Assembly: GCA_964654945.1 (NCBI GenBank)
Contig: CAZZLN010000013.1
Span: 1 to 36,678, forward strand
Source: HGM11788 sp964654945
Lineage (GTDB): Bacteria > Bacillota > Clostridia > Lachnospirales > CAG-274
Reading direction: 5' to 3'
DNA length: 36,678 nt
The notes beneath the pieces were generated by a model that ran no database searches, was not told the origin of the DNA, and saw only the letters and a program-made list of their open reading frames with translations. Positions within the stretch are counted from its first letter, which is position 1, and the number at the start of each line of letters is the position of its first letter. A program made the translations under genes and the position numbers. Positions 1 through 7,095 of this stretch are shown piece by piece.

Positions 1-2
1 GT

Positions 3-110
3 GATGCGTTTCCTGACCGCATTCCAGACGAAAATTTATTATACAAAGACATTCCCGAACTAAAGGAATGTAACAATGGCATAGGCTATGAGCCAAAATC
101 AAAAGGTTAA
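3..110 (+). CDS. C-terminal end of an unidentified, probably phage-derived gene (partial)
   Basis: An open frame enters from the left edge and ends at TAA 108-110 after 35 codons; the residues before the stop are acidic and proline-containing, ending EPKSKG. A hairpin terminator follows within 2 bases, which supports a real gene end. I do not recognise the protein. The neighbours (a small unrecognised gene and a tape-measure fragment) suggest that it belonged to a prophage tail module, but this is inference from context only. Confidence 0.45.
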   Translation, partial: DAFPDRIPDENLLYKDIPELKECNNGIGYEPKSKG

Positions 111-111
111 A

Positions 112-140
112 GGCACTTAACAAATGTTAGGTGCTTTTTT
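112..140 (+). terminator. Rho-independent terminator after the partial gene
   Basis: A 9-bp stem (GCACTTAAC at 113-121 with GTTAGGTGC at 126-134, one G-U pair), a 4-base loop and six T residues. It directly follows the stop codon at 108-110. Confidence 0.8.
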
Positions 141-238
141 AATGATACAATTTGCTTTGGTCAGAACAATGCAGGCGGTCAAAGGGCTGTCTTTTTTAAT
201 TTTATCACTGTATAAAAACAAAACAAGAGGTGGAAAGT

Positions 239-628
239 ATGAATACACTAATAAAAACTTTAACCATACAGGAAGCAAGGCTTAATCGAATTACAGGCGG
301 AAGAAGATTAGCTATTGCTGATTTTGAGGGCAGAATAGAAATTTATGAACGGCAAGCTCTTGTTCCTATACTTGGACATACGGCAAAAGGAGTAAAAAGT
401 ATATATGCCTCATTTATATTGAGTGATGATATTAGATATTGTACTGATACCGCAATAAATACAGCAATGGTTTTTGAGGCAGACGCAACCGTACTTAAAT
501 CTGACGGTGAAAGGGAAAAATTCTTATTTTCGGGACTTAGACTTGTTGACAATGACCCTATAAGCGGTGAGATTATATTTGAAATAACCGATTTGTATTT
601 GATAAGAAGTTTGCTGTCGGAAAAATAG
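239..628 (+). CDS. Small unrecognised protein of a prophage remnant
   Basis: A 129-residue protein. I chose ATG 239 because AGAGGTGG at 227-234 is a well-placed ribosome binding site; the in-frame GTG at 230 lies inside that site. The protein is soluble, with no signal peptide or membrane segment, and ends in a region of alternating hydrophobic and acidic residues. I do not recognise the family. It sits between a phage-like gene end and a tape-measure start, so it may be a tail-tube, tail-terminator or assembly protein; size and place fit, but no motif proves it. It is the only apparently intact gene of the remnant. Confidence 0.5.
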   Translation: MNTLIKTLTIQEARLNRITGGRRLAIADFEGRIEIYERQALVPILGHTAKGVKSIYASFILSDDIRYCTDTAINTAMVFEADATVLKSDGEREKFLFSGLRLVDNDPISGEIIFEITDLYLIRSLLSEK

Positions 629-630
629 TT

Positions 631-1134
631 ATACGAGATTGTTATAGTGTATTAGCTAAACTACCGGTAGCAGAATTGAGTTTTGATGAAGAGCTTCAAG
701 CTCGCTCTTGCGGACGAGTGATACTCGCCCCTACAACAAGAAATATGAGGAAGAGCAATGCTCGCCCCTACAACATATCCCTCCACCGGCGGAGCCGGTC
801 CCCCTCCCTTTAGGCAAGGGAGGCTTATGAGGACGAGTGATGCTCGCCCCTACAACAGTTGATACAAAGTTCTGATGAAGAGCTTCAAGCTCGCTCTTGC
901 GGACGAGCAATGCACGCCCCTACAAAATAAAATAACGGACGAGCTGCGGACGAGTGATACTCGCCCCTACAATCTACAATAATCAGAATATTCCTACAAT
1001 ATATCCTCCCTGCAAATGCGAGCATTTGCTTCCCTCCTTTAGGCAAGGAGGGCATAAAGGTTATTGATATTGACGGTGAATGGGTATTTGACATAAATAG
1101 ATATAAGGATAAATTTAAAACGCACTTTAATTAA
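631..1134 (+). pseudogene. Small phage-type gene interrupted by intergenic repeat elements
   Basis: Two coding-like pieces flank a block of palindromic repeats. The first (about 631-690) reads KLPVAELSFDE just before the first repeat starts. The second (1051-1134) reads KVIDIDGEWVFDINRYKDKF and ends at TAA 1132-1134, followed closely by a terminator. The intervening 360 bases are repeats with no coding character. I infer that a small gene was split by repeat insertion; the two pieces have not been shown to come from one gene, and no family is recognised. Confidence 0.35.
681..1056. repeat. Mosaic of short palindromic intergenic repeats
   Basis: The core GGACGAG-(TGATG/TGATA/CAATG)-CTCGCCCCTACA, or a close variant, occurs at about 711-737, 752-775, 829-858, 899-924 and 947-972; each copy can fold as a short hairpin. 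A longer direct repeat beginning TGATGAAGAGCTTCAAGCTC occurs at about 683 and again at about 873. Two further units at about 777-826 and 1003-1053 share the plan CCCTCC, variable hairpin, CCCTCC, TTTAGGCAAG, GGAGG, with different inner hairpins. This is GC-rich compared with its surroundings and has no open frame of its own. Confidence 0.8.
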
Positions 1135-1161
1135 AAAATCAAAATAATATAAATATACTTT

Positions 1162-1187
1162 AGCACTCTTTTAAGAGTGCTTTTTTA
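1162..1187 (+). terminator. Rho-independent terminator
   Basis: AGCACTCTT/AAGAGTGCT perfect 9-bp stem with a 2-base loop and a run of T residues, 28 bases after the stop codon of the interrupted gene. Confidence 0.85.
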
Positions 1188-1209
1188 ATGCAGAAAAGTG
1201 GTGACAGAT

Positions 1210-1482
1210 ATGGCAGGTAAAGGCAGTAAAATTGAATTAAAAGCGACACTAAGCTTGGTTGACAAAATGACAGCACAGCTAAACAATATTGAAAAGGGCG
1301 TTGCTAATTTAACAAGAGGATTTGAAGCGGCAGAAAAAGGAACAGCAGGGCTTAGAGAAATAGAAGTAAGCGTTGACACAGGGGGAGCTGAATCGGCTAT
1401 GGACGGACTGGCTTCTGCAGCAGCAGATGCAGCGGAAAGAGCTAAAAGCGTTGGAGATGAAGCCGCAAGGGAGCATATATAG
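1210..1482 (+). pseudogene. Phage tail tape-measure protein, N-terminal fragment
   Basis: The product begins MAGKGSKIELKATLSLVDKM and continues with alanine-rich, helical, coiled-coil-like sequence, which is the usual look of a tape-measure N-terminus. ATG 1210 is preceded by AAGTGGTG at 1195-1202. Tape-measure proteins are normally many hundreds of residues long; this frame stops after 90 residues, and no continuation is seen in the next 170 bases before the tRNA promoter. I call it a truncated remnant of a prophage that has lost most of its late genes. Confidence 0.6.
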
Positions 1483-1654
1483 GGAAATTTTTTGAAAAAA
1501 TTAAGATAATAGAACATGTGTAAATAATTATCCAAGAAGAATATTTAATGGCAAAACATCAAATATGATGGTGGATATTAACAAAGTCGCTTAATAAATT
1601 TTGTGGACATTTAATATTGCAATTTAGATTTAACAAAATTAAATCAAAAAACTC

Positions 1655-1683
1655 TTGACAATTTAACAGTTATGCTATATAAT
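1655..1683 (+). promoter_or_regulatory. Consensus promoter of the tRNA operon
   Basis: TTGACA (1655-1660), a 17-base spacer, then TATAAT (1678-1683): a perfect sigma-A consensus. The first tRNA begins 49 bases after the -10 box. Confidence 0.9.
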
Positions 1684-1732
1684 TTATTTTGTCGCTTGTG
1701 AGTAAGCTCACATACAGCGTAACAGTTAATAT

Positions 1733-1805
<73 letters not shown>

Positions 1806-1819
1806 TTATATTTTATTTT

Positions 1820-1891
1820 GCGGGTGTGGTACAACGGCTAGTACATCAGCCTTCCAAGCTGAGGACGAGGGTTCGACTCCCTTCACCCGCT
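1820..1891 (+). tRNA. tRNA-Gly (anticodon TCC)
   Basis: Acceptor GCGGGTG/CACCCGC, anticodon stem TCAGC/GCTGA around loop CTTCCAA (TCC), and T loop TTCGACT. The discriminator is T, as usual for glycine tRNA. CCA is not encoded. Confidence 0.95.
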
Positions 1892-1905
1892 TTGTTTTTA
1901 TATAT

Positions 1906-1977
1906 GCGCGAGTGGCTCAGTGGTAGAGCATCGCCTTGCCAAGGCGAGGGCCGCGGGTTCAAATCCCGTCTCGCGCT
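1906..1977 (+). tRNA. tRNA-Gly (anticodon GCC)
   Basis: Acceptor GCGCGAG/CTCGCGC, anticodon stem TCGCC/GGCGA around loop TTGCCAA (GCC), T loop TTCAAAT, discriminator T. It is the last tRNA before the terminator; together with the TCC isoacceptor it covers all glycine codons except possibly GGG/GGA wobble extremes. Confidence 0.95.
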
Positions 1978-1985
1978 TAGAAACA

Positions 1986-2010
1986 GAGAAGCTTGCTGCT
2001 TCTCTTTTTT
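1986..2010 (+). terminator. Terminator of the tRNA operon
   Basis: GAGAAGC, 5-base loop, GCTTCTC, then TTTTTT. It lies between the last tRNA and the M16 peptidase gene and should keep the two apart, although the peptidase ribosome binding site starts only 17 bases later. Confidence 0.85.
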
Positions 2011-2040
2011 GTTGCAAAATCACTATAAGGAGCAAAAGAA

Positions 2041-4689
2041 ATGTTTACACCGGAAAAATCTGAATTTTTAGAGGATATAAATTCTATGTGCCATATGTAT
2101 ACTCATCATAGCGGCTGTAAATTAGTATTTATAGAAAACAAAGACCAGAACAGAGTTTTTTCAATAGCTTTCAGAACACTGCCTGAAAATGATAAGGGAA
2201 CTGCACACATTGTGGAACACTGTGTATTATGCGGTTCTGAAAACTATAAAATAAAAGACCCGTTTAATATTCTGGATAAAGGCTCTCTGCACACCTATCT
2301 AAATGCAATGACCTATACAGATAAAACCATATACCCTATAGGCAGTACAAACGAAAAGGATTTTAAAGCAATGCTGAGAGTATACTGTGATGCAGTATTT
2401 AATCCTCTTATGTATAAAAATGAAGGTATTTTCCGTCAGGAGGGCTGGCATAGTGACGGTAAAAAGCTTAATGGTGTGGTTTTAAATGAGATGAAGGGTG
2501 TGTATTCCGAAAGCTCTGTTGTCCTTGAAGAAGCTCTTAACAAGCAGGTATATAAAAACACACCTTATGAATATGATTCAGGTGGAAATCCTGAAAATAT
2601 TACAGATTTATCCTATGAGGAATTTTTGAAATTTCACAAGAAAAATTATCATCCGTCAAATGCCATAATATATATTTACGGCAAAATTGATATAAATGAA
2701 TATCTTGAAATTTTAGATAATGAATTTATAGGTGACTATGAATACAGAGAAAATAAGTTTGAAATAACAGAACCTTCTTTTGACTATTCAGATGTTGTGA
2801 TACACCACCCTGCTCCCGAAAAAAATATTTTACAGGCTCTTTATCCTACAGGTGCTGTAAGTGATTTTTCAAAATGTATAATGCTTGATATATTATGTGA
2901 TTTATTTTTTAATGTGGAGGGTGCCTATATTAAAGAAAAGCTTAGCAATCTGGGTGACCAAGTCAGTGCTAGTTTTAGTGACAGCTCCTACTATACAAAT
3001 TTACAGGTTGAAGTTTCAGGCAGTGAAGAAACTGATATTTCAAATTTTAAAGAACAGCTTAACAATGCTTTTAAAACTGCCGAAATTGACAACTACAAGC
3101 TTCAGGGTGTAATAAACAGTTATAAATTCTACTTTAAAGAGGAAGATTTTGGATACAAACCAAGAGGACTTTTTTACAATACACTTCTTTTGAGAAGCTT
3201 TATGTATAACAACTATACATTTGAGCCTCTTAAAATAAACAAGCTTTTTGAAGATATTAAAAATATAGATATTAAAGAGCTGATAAATAAATATTTTGTG
3301 GATAAAGGCTGTTTTGGAATACTTATAAATGAAGATATGGAAAAAACCGAAAAAACAATCCCTCCAAAAAATAATCAATGTGTTACAGAATATCAAAGCC
3401 AAAAAGATGATGAAAATGAAATACACAAAATAAATATTTCAAAGGTTTCAGATATTTCAAAAGAGCCGTTTATATTGGACTACAGAGTTCATGGTGATAA
3501 TTTATATGTGCCTCTGCGTTCTGACGTTACCTATATAAATATTCTTTTTGACACATCAGTTGTACCAAAGGAGCTTTTGCCTGCTCTTGGCTTATGGCAA
3601 AGTATAATTGATCTTTATACAATAAAATATGCAAATGATATAGACTACTATTTAGGCGGATTTAATGTAGGAGTTACAACAATTCCCATAAAAAACACCT
3701 ATAATCCTTATCTTTCCATAAGAATAAAGGTGCTTAAAGAAAATATAAATATAGCTCTTGAAATATTCAGAAATGTAGTTTTTCAGACTGTTGAAGATAT
3801 TGACAGACTTTTTGTGCTTATAAATGAACAGAAACAGATTATAATAAACCGCTATATTTCATCAGGTCAAATAAGGGGATATACAAAAGCTCTATCAGTA
3901 ATAAGTGAGGAATACAATTATATTGACAATGTTGTGGGAACAAAGCTTTATGAATATATAACAACCACTCCTATAATAAAAATAAGTCAGGATATAAATA
4001 AAGTTACAGACCTTGTTTTCAGAAAAAACGGTGCTGTTTACAGTGTATGCGGAACAAGATTTTTAGACAGCGATATTATACTTAGAGATTTTGAGGACAA
4101 AGATCTTCCAAAATATAAATATGGTCTTGGAGAGGAAAAAAGCATTGCAGTAAAGTCAAATGTAAATTTTAACTGTGCAGGATTTCTTATTAACTGCAGA
4201 AACGGCTGCTACAAGGCATTGCAACAGCTTTTGACAAGAGAATATATTTGGGATAAAATAAGACTTGAGGGAGGTGCTTATGGCGGAGGATTGCGTTTTT
4301 CAGAGGGAAGATACTGCTATATGTACAGCTATCGTGATCCTCAGCTGGAAAAAACCTACAAAATATTTGATGAAATAGGCAGCTATATTTCAAAGAAAAA
4401 ACCACAGTCAGATATTGACAGATTTATTCTTGGAGCTATAAATGAAGCTGATGCACCCCTTAAAAACAATTCTCTTAATTCTATTGCATTAAGAAGAAAT
4501 ATTCTTGGAATTACAGATGAGCTGCTTTTAAAAAGACGTGAGGAGCTGCTTTCAACCACATCGCAGGATATTGCAGCTATAGGTGAAAAAATAAGTGAAG
4601 CAATGAAGAAAAAAGCAGTCTGCACTGTAGGCAAAAAAGAGGATATTCAAAACAATATTAAACTGCTTAAAGATTATATTGAAATATAA
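2041..4689 (+). CDS. M16C family zinc metallopeptidase (presequence-protease type)
   Basis: An 882-residue insulinase-family peptidase of the single-chain M16C (PreP/Cym1) type, expected to degrade short unfolded peptides in the cytoplasm inside a closed two-half chamber. The inverted zinc site HIVEH is at residues 56-60 (ligands H56 and H60, catalytic base E59), and the distal glutamate is in LNEMKG near residue 150. The flanking text VLCGSENYKIKDPF and GSLHTYLNAMTYTDKTIYP is typical of this subfamily. The second half carries the GGAYGGG loop near residue 745. No signal peptide is seen. The length is a little below the roughly 970 residues usual for clostridial relatives. Start ATG 2041 has AAGGAG 8 bases upstream. 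It stands just after the tRNA terminator and 81 bases before the next gene. Confidence 0.93.
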   Translation: MFTPEKSEFLEDINSMCHMYTHHSGCKLVFIENKDQNRVFSIAFRTLPENDKGTAHIVEHCVLCGSENYKIKDPFNILDKGSLHTYLNAMTYTDKTIYPIGSTNEKDFKAMLRVYCDAVFNPLMYKNEGIFRQEGWHSDGKKLNGVVLNEMKGVYSESSVVLEEALNKQVYKNTPYEYDSGGNPENITDLSYEEFLKFHKKNYHPSNAIIYIYGKIDINEYLEILDNEFIGDYEYRENKFEITEPSFDYSDVVIHHPAPEKNILQALYPTGAVSDFSKCIMLDILCDLFFNVEGAYIKEKLSNLGDQVSASFSDSSYYTNLQVEVSGSEETDISNFKEQLNNAFKTAEIDNYKLQGVINSYKFYFKEEDFGYKPRGLFYNTLLLRSFMYNNYTFEPLKINKLFEDIKNIDIKELINKYFVDKGCFGILINEDMEKTEKTIPPKNNQCVTEYQSQKDDENEIHKINISKVSDISKEPFILDYRVHGDNLYVPLRSDVTYINILFDTSVVPKELLPALGLWQSIIDLYTIKYANDIDYYLGGFNVGVTTIPIKNTYNPYLSIRIKVLKENINIALEIFRNVVFQTVEDIDRLFVLINEQKQIIINRYISSGQIRGYTKALSVISEEYNYIDNVVGTKLYEYITTTPIIKISQDINKVTDLVFRKNGAVYSVCGTRFLDSDIILRDFEDKDLPKYKYGLGEEKSIAVKSNVNFNCAGFLINCRNGCYKALQQLLTREYIWDKIRLEGGAYGGGLRFSEGRYCYMYSYRDPQLEKTYKIFDEIGSYISKKKPQSDIDRFILGAINEADAPLKNNSLNSIALRRNILGITDELLLKRREELLSTTSQDIAAIGEKISEAMKKKAVCTVGKKEDIQNNIKLLKDYIEI

Positions 4690-4723
4690 ATTTTAATATG
4701 ATATTATATAATAAAGTGACAAG

Positions 4724-4745
4724 GGTGTGTGCTTATGTACACACC
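4724..4745 (+). promoter_or_regulatory. Leader hairpin upstream of the Nif11-like gene
   Basis: GGTGTGT (4724-4730) and ACACACC (4739-4745) form a 7-bp stem with an 8-base loop, 12 bases before the ribosome binding site of the next gene. A TATAAT at 4707-4712 could be its -10 box, but no good -35 is present. The hairpin lacks a T-run, so it is more likely an RNA-stability or regulatory leader than a terminator. Confidence 0.4.
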
Positions 4746-4770
4746 TGTATTTTTATCGGGAGATGATTTT

Positions 4771-5052
4771 ATGACAATAAATGATGCACTTGACAGGCTT
4801 TTAAAGGAAGCATTAAACAATTCTGAACTTAAAAATGCACTTCTTGCTACAGAAAACGCTGATGACCCCGTATCTGAATTCTGCAAAATTTCAAGAGAAT
4901 ACGGAATAGCAATATCAGAGGGCGAGCTTTTTGCATTAAATGAGATTATGCTCAGTAATCTGCTTAAAAGCACAAACGGAGGTGCTACATATCCTATTGA
5001 AGACTGGGCAGATACCTATGAGCAGTTTATATGCTCACTAAAAATAGGTTAA
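4771..5052 (+). CDS. Nif11-domain-like small protein with a Gly-Gly motif
   Basis: A 93-residue acidic protein. I chose ATG 4771 because CGGGAGA at 4757-4763 is well placed; earlier in-frame starts at 4729 and 4735 have poorer sites. Residues 1-60 resemble the Nif11 domain found in leader peptides of ribosomally made, modified peptides: a helix, then ENADDPVSEFCKISREYGI, then ISEGEL. A Gly-Gly pair sits near residue 70 (KSTNGG), followed by a 23-residue tail with one cysteine. No modification enzyme or peptidase-containing transporter lies nearby; pncC and recA follow. It may be a RiPP-type precursor or an unrelated housekeeping Nif11-like protein. The Nif11 resemblance was judged by eye. Confidence 0.55.
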   Translation: MTINDALDRLLKEALNNSELKNALLATENADDPVSEFCKISREYGIAISEGELFALNEIMLSNLLKSTNGGATYPIEDWADTYEQFICSLKIG

Positions 5053-5061
5053 AAAATCTTG

Positions 5062-5091
5062 TAAGTATAACCCTTTTGTGTTATACTTATA
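5062..5091 (+). terminator. Stem-loop between the Nif11-like gene and pncC
   Basis: AAGTATAAC and GTTATACTT make a perfect 9-bp stem around an 8-base loop. There is no T-run after it, so it may be a processing or partial-termination signal rather than a full terminator. Confidence 0.45.
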
Positions 5092-5112
5092 TTCAGTAAA
5101 GGAGTTGTTATT

Positions 5113-5589
5113 ATGAATGAGCCAATTGAAAACACTGTTATGAAGCTCCTTTGTGAAAAGGGATTGACAATAGCAACTGCTGAAAGCTGCACAGGAGGTA
5201 TGGTTTCTGCAAGGCTTATAAATTATGCGGGTGCATCGGAAGTATTCATAAACGGAATGACAACCTACACAAATGAAAGCAAGTCCAGATTATTGGACAT
5301 TAATCCTGATATTATAAACACAAACGGAGCAGTAAGTCCCGAAACTGCCGAAGCAATGTGTCTTGGTGTTTCAAAAGTAAGCAATGCAGATATAGGACTT
5401 TCCACAACAGGTGTGGCAGGTCCGGGAGGCGGAACAAAGGAAAAGCCTGTGGGTCTTGTGTATATAGGCGTTGCAATAAAGGGAAAGGCTTATGTTAAAA
5501 GGCTTATGCTCAAAGGCAGCCGTAATGAAATACGTTCTGAAGCAACCTATGAGGTAATTAAATTTTTACTTGAAAAACTAAGCGAATAA
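5113..5589 (+). CDS. pncC: CinA C-terminal domain protein, nicotinamide-nucleotide amidase
   Basis: A 158-residue stand-alone CinA C-terminal domain. Proteins of this family hydrolyse the amide of nicotinamide mononucleotide to give nicotinate mononucleotide plus ammonia, recycling the pyridine ring in NAD metabolism. The motif AESCTGG at residues 23-29 carries the serine (S25) expected to be catalytic, and TGVAGPGGGTKEKPVGLVY is the usual second motif. Full-length CinA (about 410 residues) also has an N-terminal MoCF-like domain, which is absent here without sign of truncation: the start has AAAGGAG 8 bases upstream. It ends 24 bases before recA, the common Firmicute order, so the two are probably co-transcribed. 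Confidence 0.9.
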   Translation: MNEPIENTVMKLLCEKGLTIATAESCTGGMVSARLINYAGASEVFINGMTTYTNESKSRLLDINPDIINTNGAVSPETAEAMCLGVSKVSNADIGLSTTGVAGPGGGTKEKPVGLVYIGVAIKGKAYVKRLMLKGSRNEIRSEATYEVIKFLLEKLSE

Positions 5590-5613
5590 AAGCAACATAT
5601 GGAGGATATTAAA

Positions 5614-6702
5614 ATGGCAAAAGCAAAAAAAAGCGATTTGTTTGCCAAGGCAAGCGGCGATAAAGAATTGGCACTTAAAACAGCTATTTCACAAATAGAA
5701 AAGGATTTTGGCAAGGGTGCTATAATGAAGCTTGGCGAAAACGCAGCAGACAAAAGTGTTGAGGTTGTGCCAACAGGCTCACTTTCTGTTGACATAGCTC
5801 TTGGTGTAGGCGGTCTGCCAAAAGGCAGAATTATTGAAATATACGGGCCTGAAAGCGGAGGTAAGACTACATTTACGCTTCACGTTATAGCACAGGTGCA
5901 GAAAATGGGCGGTATTGCAGCCTTTGTAGACGCTGAACACGCTCTTGACCCATCTTATGCAAGAAAGCTTGGAGTTAATATTGATGAGCTTTATGTATCA
6001 CAGCCTGATGATGGCGAACAGGCTCTTGAAATCACCGAAACAATGGTTCGTTCAGGTGCTATTGACATAGTTGTAATCGATTCTGTTGCTGCCCTTGTTC
6101 CAAGATCAGAAATTGAGGGTGATATGGGTGATGCAACAATGGGTGTTCAGGCAAGACTTATGAGTCAGGCTATGAGAAAGCTTACATCTGTTACTGCAAA
6201 AAATAAATGTATAGTTATATTTATAAATCAGCTTAGAGATAAAATAGGCGGTATGATGTTTGGTCCGTCTGAAACCACAACAGGCGGCAAAGCACTTAAA
6301 TTTTATGCTTCTGTCAGAATTGATATAAGAAAAATTGAAACATTAAAGGCAGGAAGTGAACCTATAGGCAACAGAACAAGAGCTAAAATTGTTAAAAATA
6401 AGGTTGCTCCTCCATTTAAAACTGCTGAATTTGACATAATGTACGGTCAGGGTATAAGCCATTCGGGTGATGTTCTTGATTTAGCTGTAGGACTCGATAT
6501 AGTTCAAAAAGGCGGAGCATGGTATAGCTATAATGAAGCCAGAATTGGTCAGGGTCGTGAAAACACAAAGAAATATCTTGAAGAAAATACCGATATTATG
6601 ACAGAAATAGAAAATAAAGTGAGAGAACACTATGGTCTTGAGGCTATTGCTGTTCCTGTTATTAATACAGAAAATGATACTGAAATCGAAACAAAAGAAT
6701 AA
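5614..6702 (+). CDS. recA: RecA recombinase
   Basis: A 362-residue RecA that forms filaments on single-stranded DNA, drives strand exchange and triggers LexA self-cleavage. Walker A GPESGGKTT is at residues 78-86; the DNA-binding loop region reads NQLRDKIGGMMFGPSETTTG, and a C-terminal acidic tail is present. ATG 5614 is chosen because GGAGG at 5601-5605 lies 8 bases before it; the earlier in-frame ATG 5599 overlaps that site. I see no clear clostridial LexA box (CGAAC-type palindrome) directly upstream of recA or of pncC. It is the last gene of the small cluster and is followed by a terminator. Confidence 0.97.
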   Translation: MAKAKKSDLFAKASGDKELALKTAISQIEKDFGKGAIMKLGENAADKSVEVVPTGSLSVDIALGVGGLPKGRIIEIYGPESGGKTTFTLHVIAQVQKMGGIAAFVDAEHALDPSYARKLGVNIDELYVSQPDDGEQALEITETMVRSGAIDIVVIDSVAALVPRSEIEGDMGDATMGVQARLMSQAMRKLTSVTAKNKCIVIFINQLRDKIGGMMFGPSETTTGGKALKFYASVRIDIRKIETLKAGSEPIGNRTRAKIVKNKVAPPFKTAEFDIMYGQGISHSGDVLDLAVGLDIVQKGGAWYSYNEARIGQGRENTKKYLEENTDIMTEIENKVREHYGLEAIAVPVINTENDTEIETKE

Positions 6703-6708
6703 TTTACC

Positions 6709-6738
6709 AAGAGGCTGACATTTTGCCGGCCTCTTTTA
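6709..6738 (+). terminator. Terminator after recA
   Basis: AAGAGGC with GCCTCTT around a central loop, ending in TTTT. It lies between recA and the convergent microprotein genes. Confidence 0.75.
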
Positions 6739-6742
6739 ATTT

Positions 6743-6853
6743 TCAGCTGTTTTCAATTCTGCCGTTCATACACATAAGAGCCATCACTCCTGCAACCATC
6801 ATTACAGTCCAAAACATACCCTTTACTATAACTTTCATCAAGCATTTACTCAT
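6743..6853 (-). CDS. 36-residue single-span membrane microprotein
   Basis: A 36-residue product, MSKCLMKVIVKG followed by a hydrophobic methionine- and valine-rich stretch (about residues 13-29), so one membrane span with a basic N-terminus. Its ribosome binding site AAGGAGG is essentially perfect, about 8 bases before the ATG. The ATG overlaps the end of the upstream 46-residue gene (shared ATGAGTAA), so translation is probably coupled. I do not recognise the family. Its shape is like small membrane regulators or type I toxin peptides, but no antisense RNA has been identified. Confidence 0.6.
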   Translation of the reverse strand: MSKCLMKVIVKGMFWTVMMVAGVMALMCMNGRIENS

Positions 6854-6986
6854 TTTTGTTTTCCTCCTTTTCTTTTTCAACAGTCATATCCATAAAAGAT
6901 AAACCAATAAAATCAGTGCTTCCCTCCGACAAATGAAGCAAATCTGCATCAGAACTTGGCGTTATTCCAATCATAAAATCTTTCAT
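6846..6986 (-). CDS. 46-residue acidic microprotein
   Basis: Starts MKDFMIGITPSSDADLLHLS and ends in a charged lysine/glutamate tail; it is soluble and has no membrane span. GAGGTGAT lies directly upstream with good spacing, which is the main argument that it is translated. Its last bases overlap the start of the 36-residue membrane gene, so the two form a coupled pair, divergent from the YeiH-type transporter at 7096. No family is recognised. Both genes are below the usual length cut-off for automatic gene calling. Confidence 0.55.
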   Translation of the reverse strand: MKDFMIGITPSSDADLLHLSEGSTDFIGLSFMDMTVEKEKEENKNE

Positions 6987-7095
6987 TAAATCACCTCATA
7001 AATATTTTTAAATATATTAGAAAAAATATACTTTAAAATAATAACCGTTTATGGTAAAATAGTATAAGAAAAATTTTTATAAGGAGATGTTAAAT

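Noticed and set aside
3040..3426. 128-codon minus-strand open frame inside the M16 peptidase gene
   Set aside because: It lies wholly within a clear family gene on the other strand and has no ribosome binding site; composition is typical of an antisense shadow.
5053..5613. Possible LexA/SOS box for recA
   Set aside because: I looked for a clostridial GAAC-N4-GTTC-type palindrome ahead of pncC and recA and found none; no SOS site is claimed.
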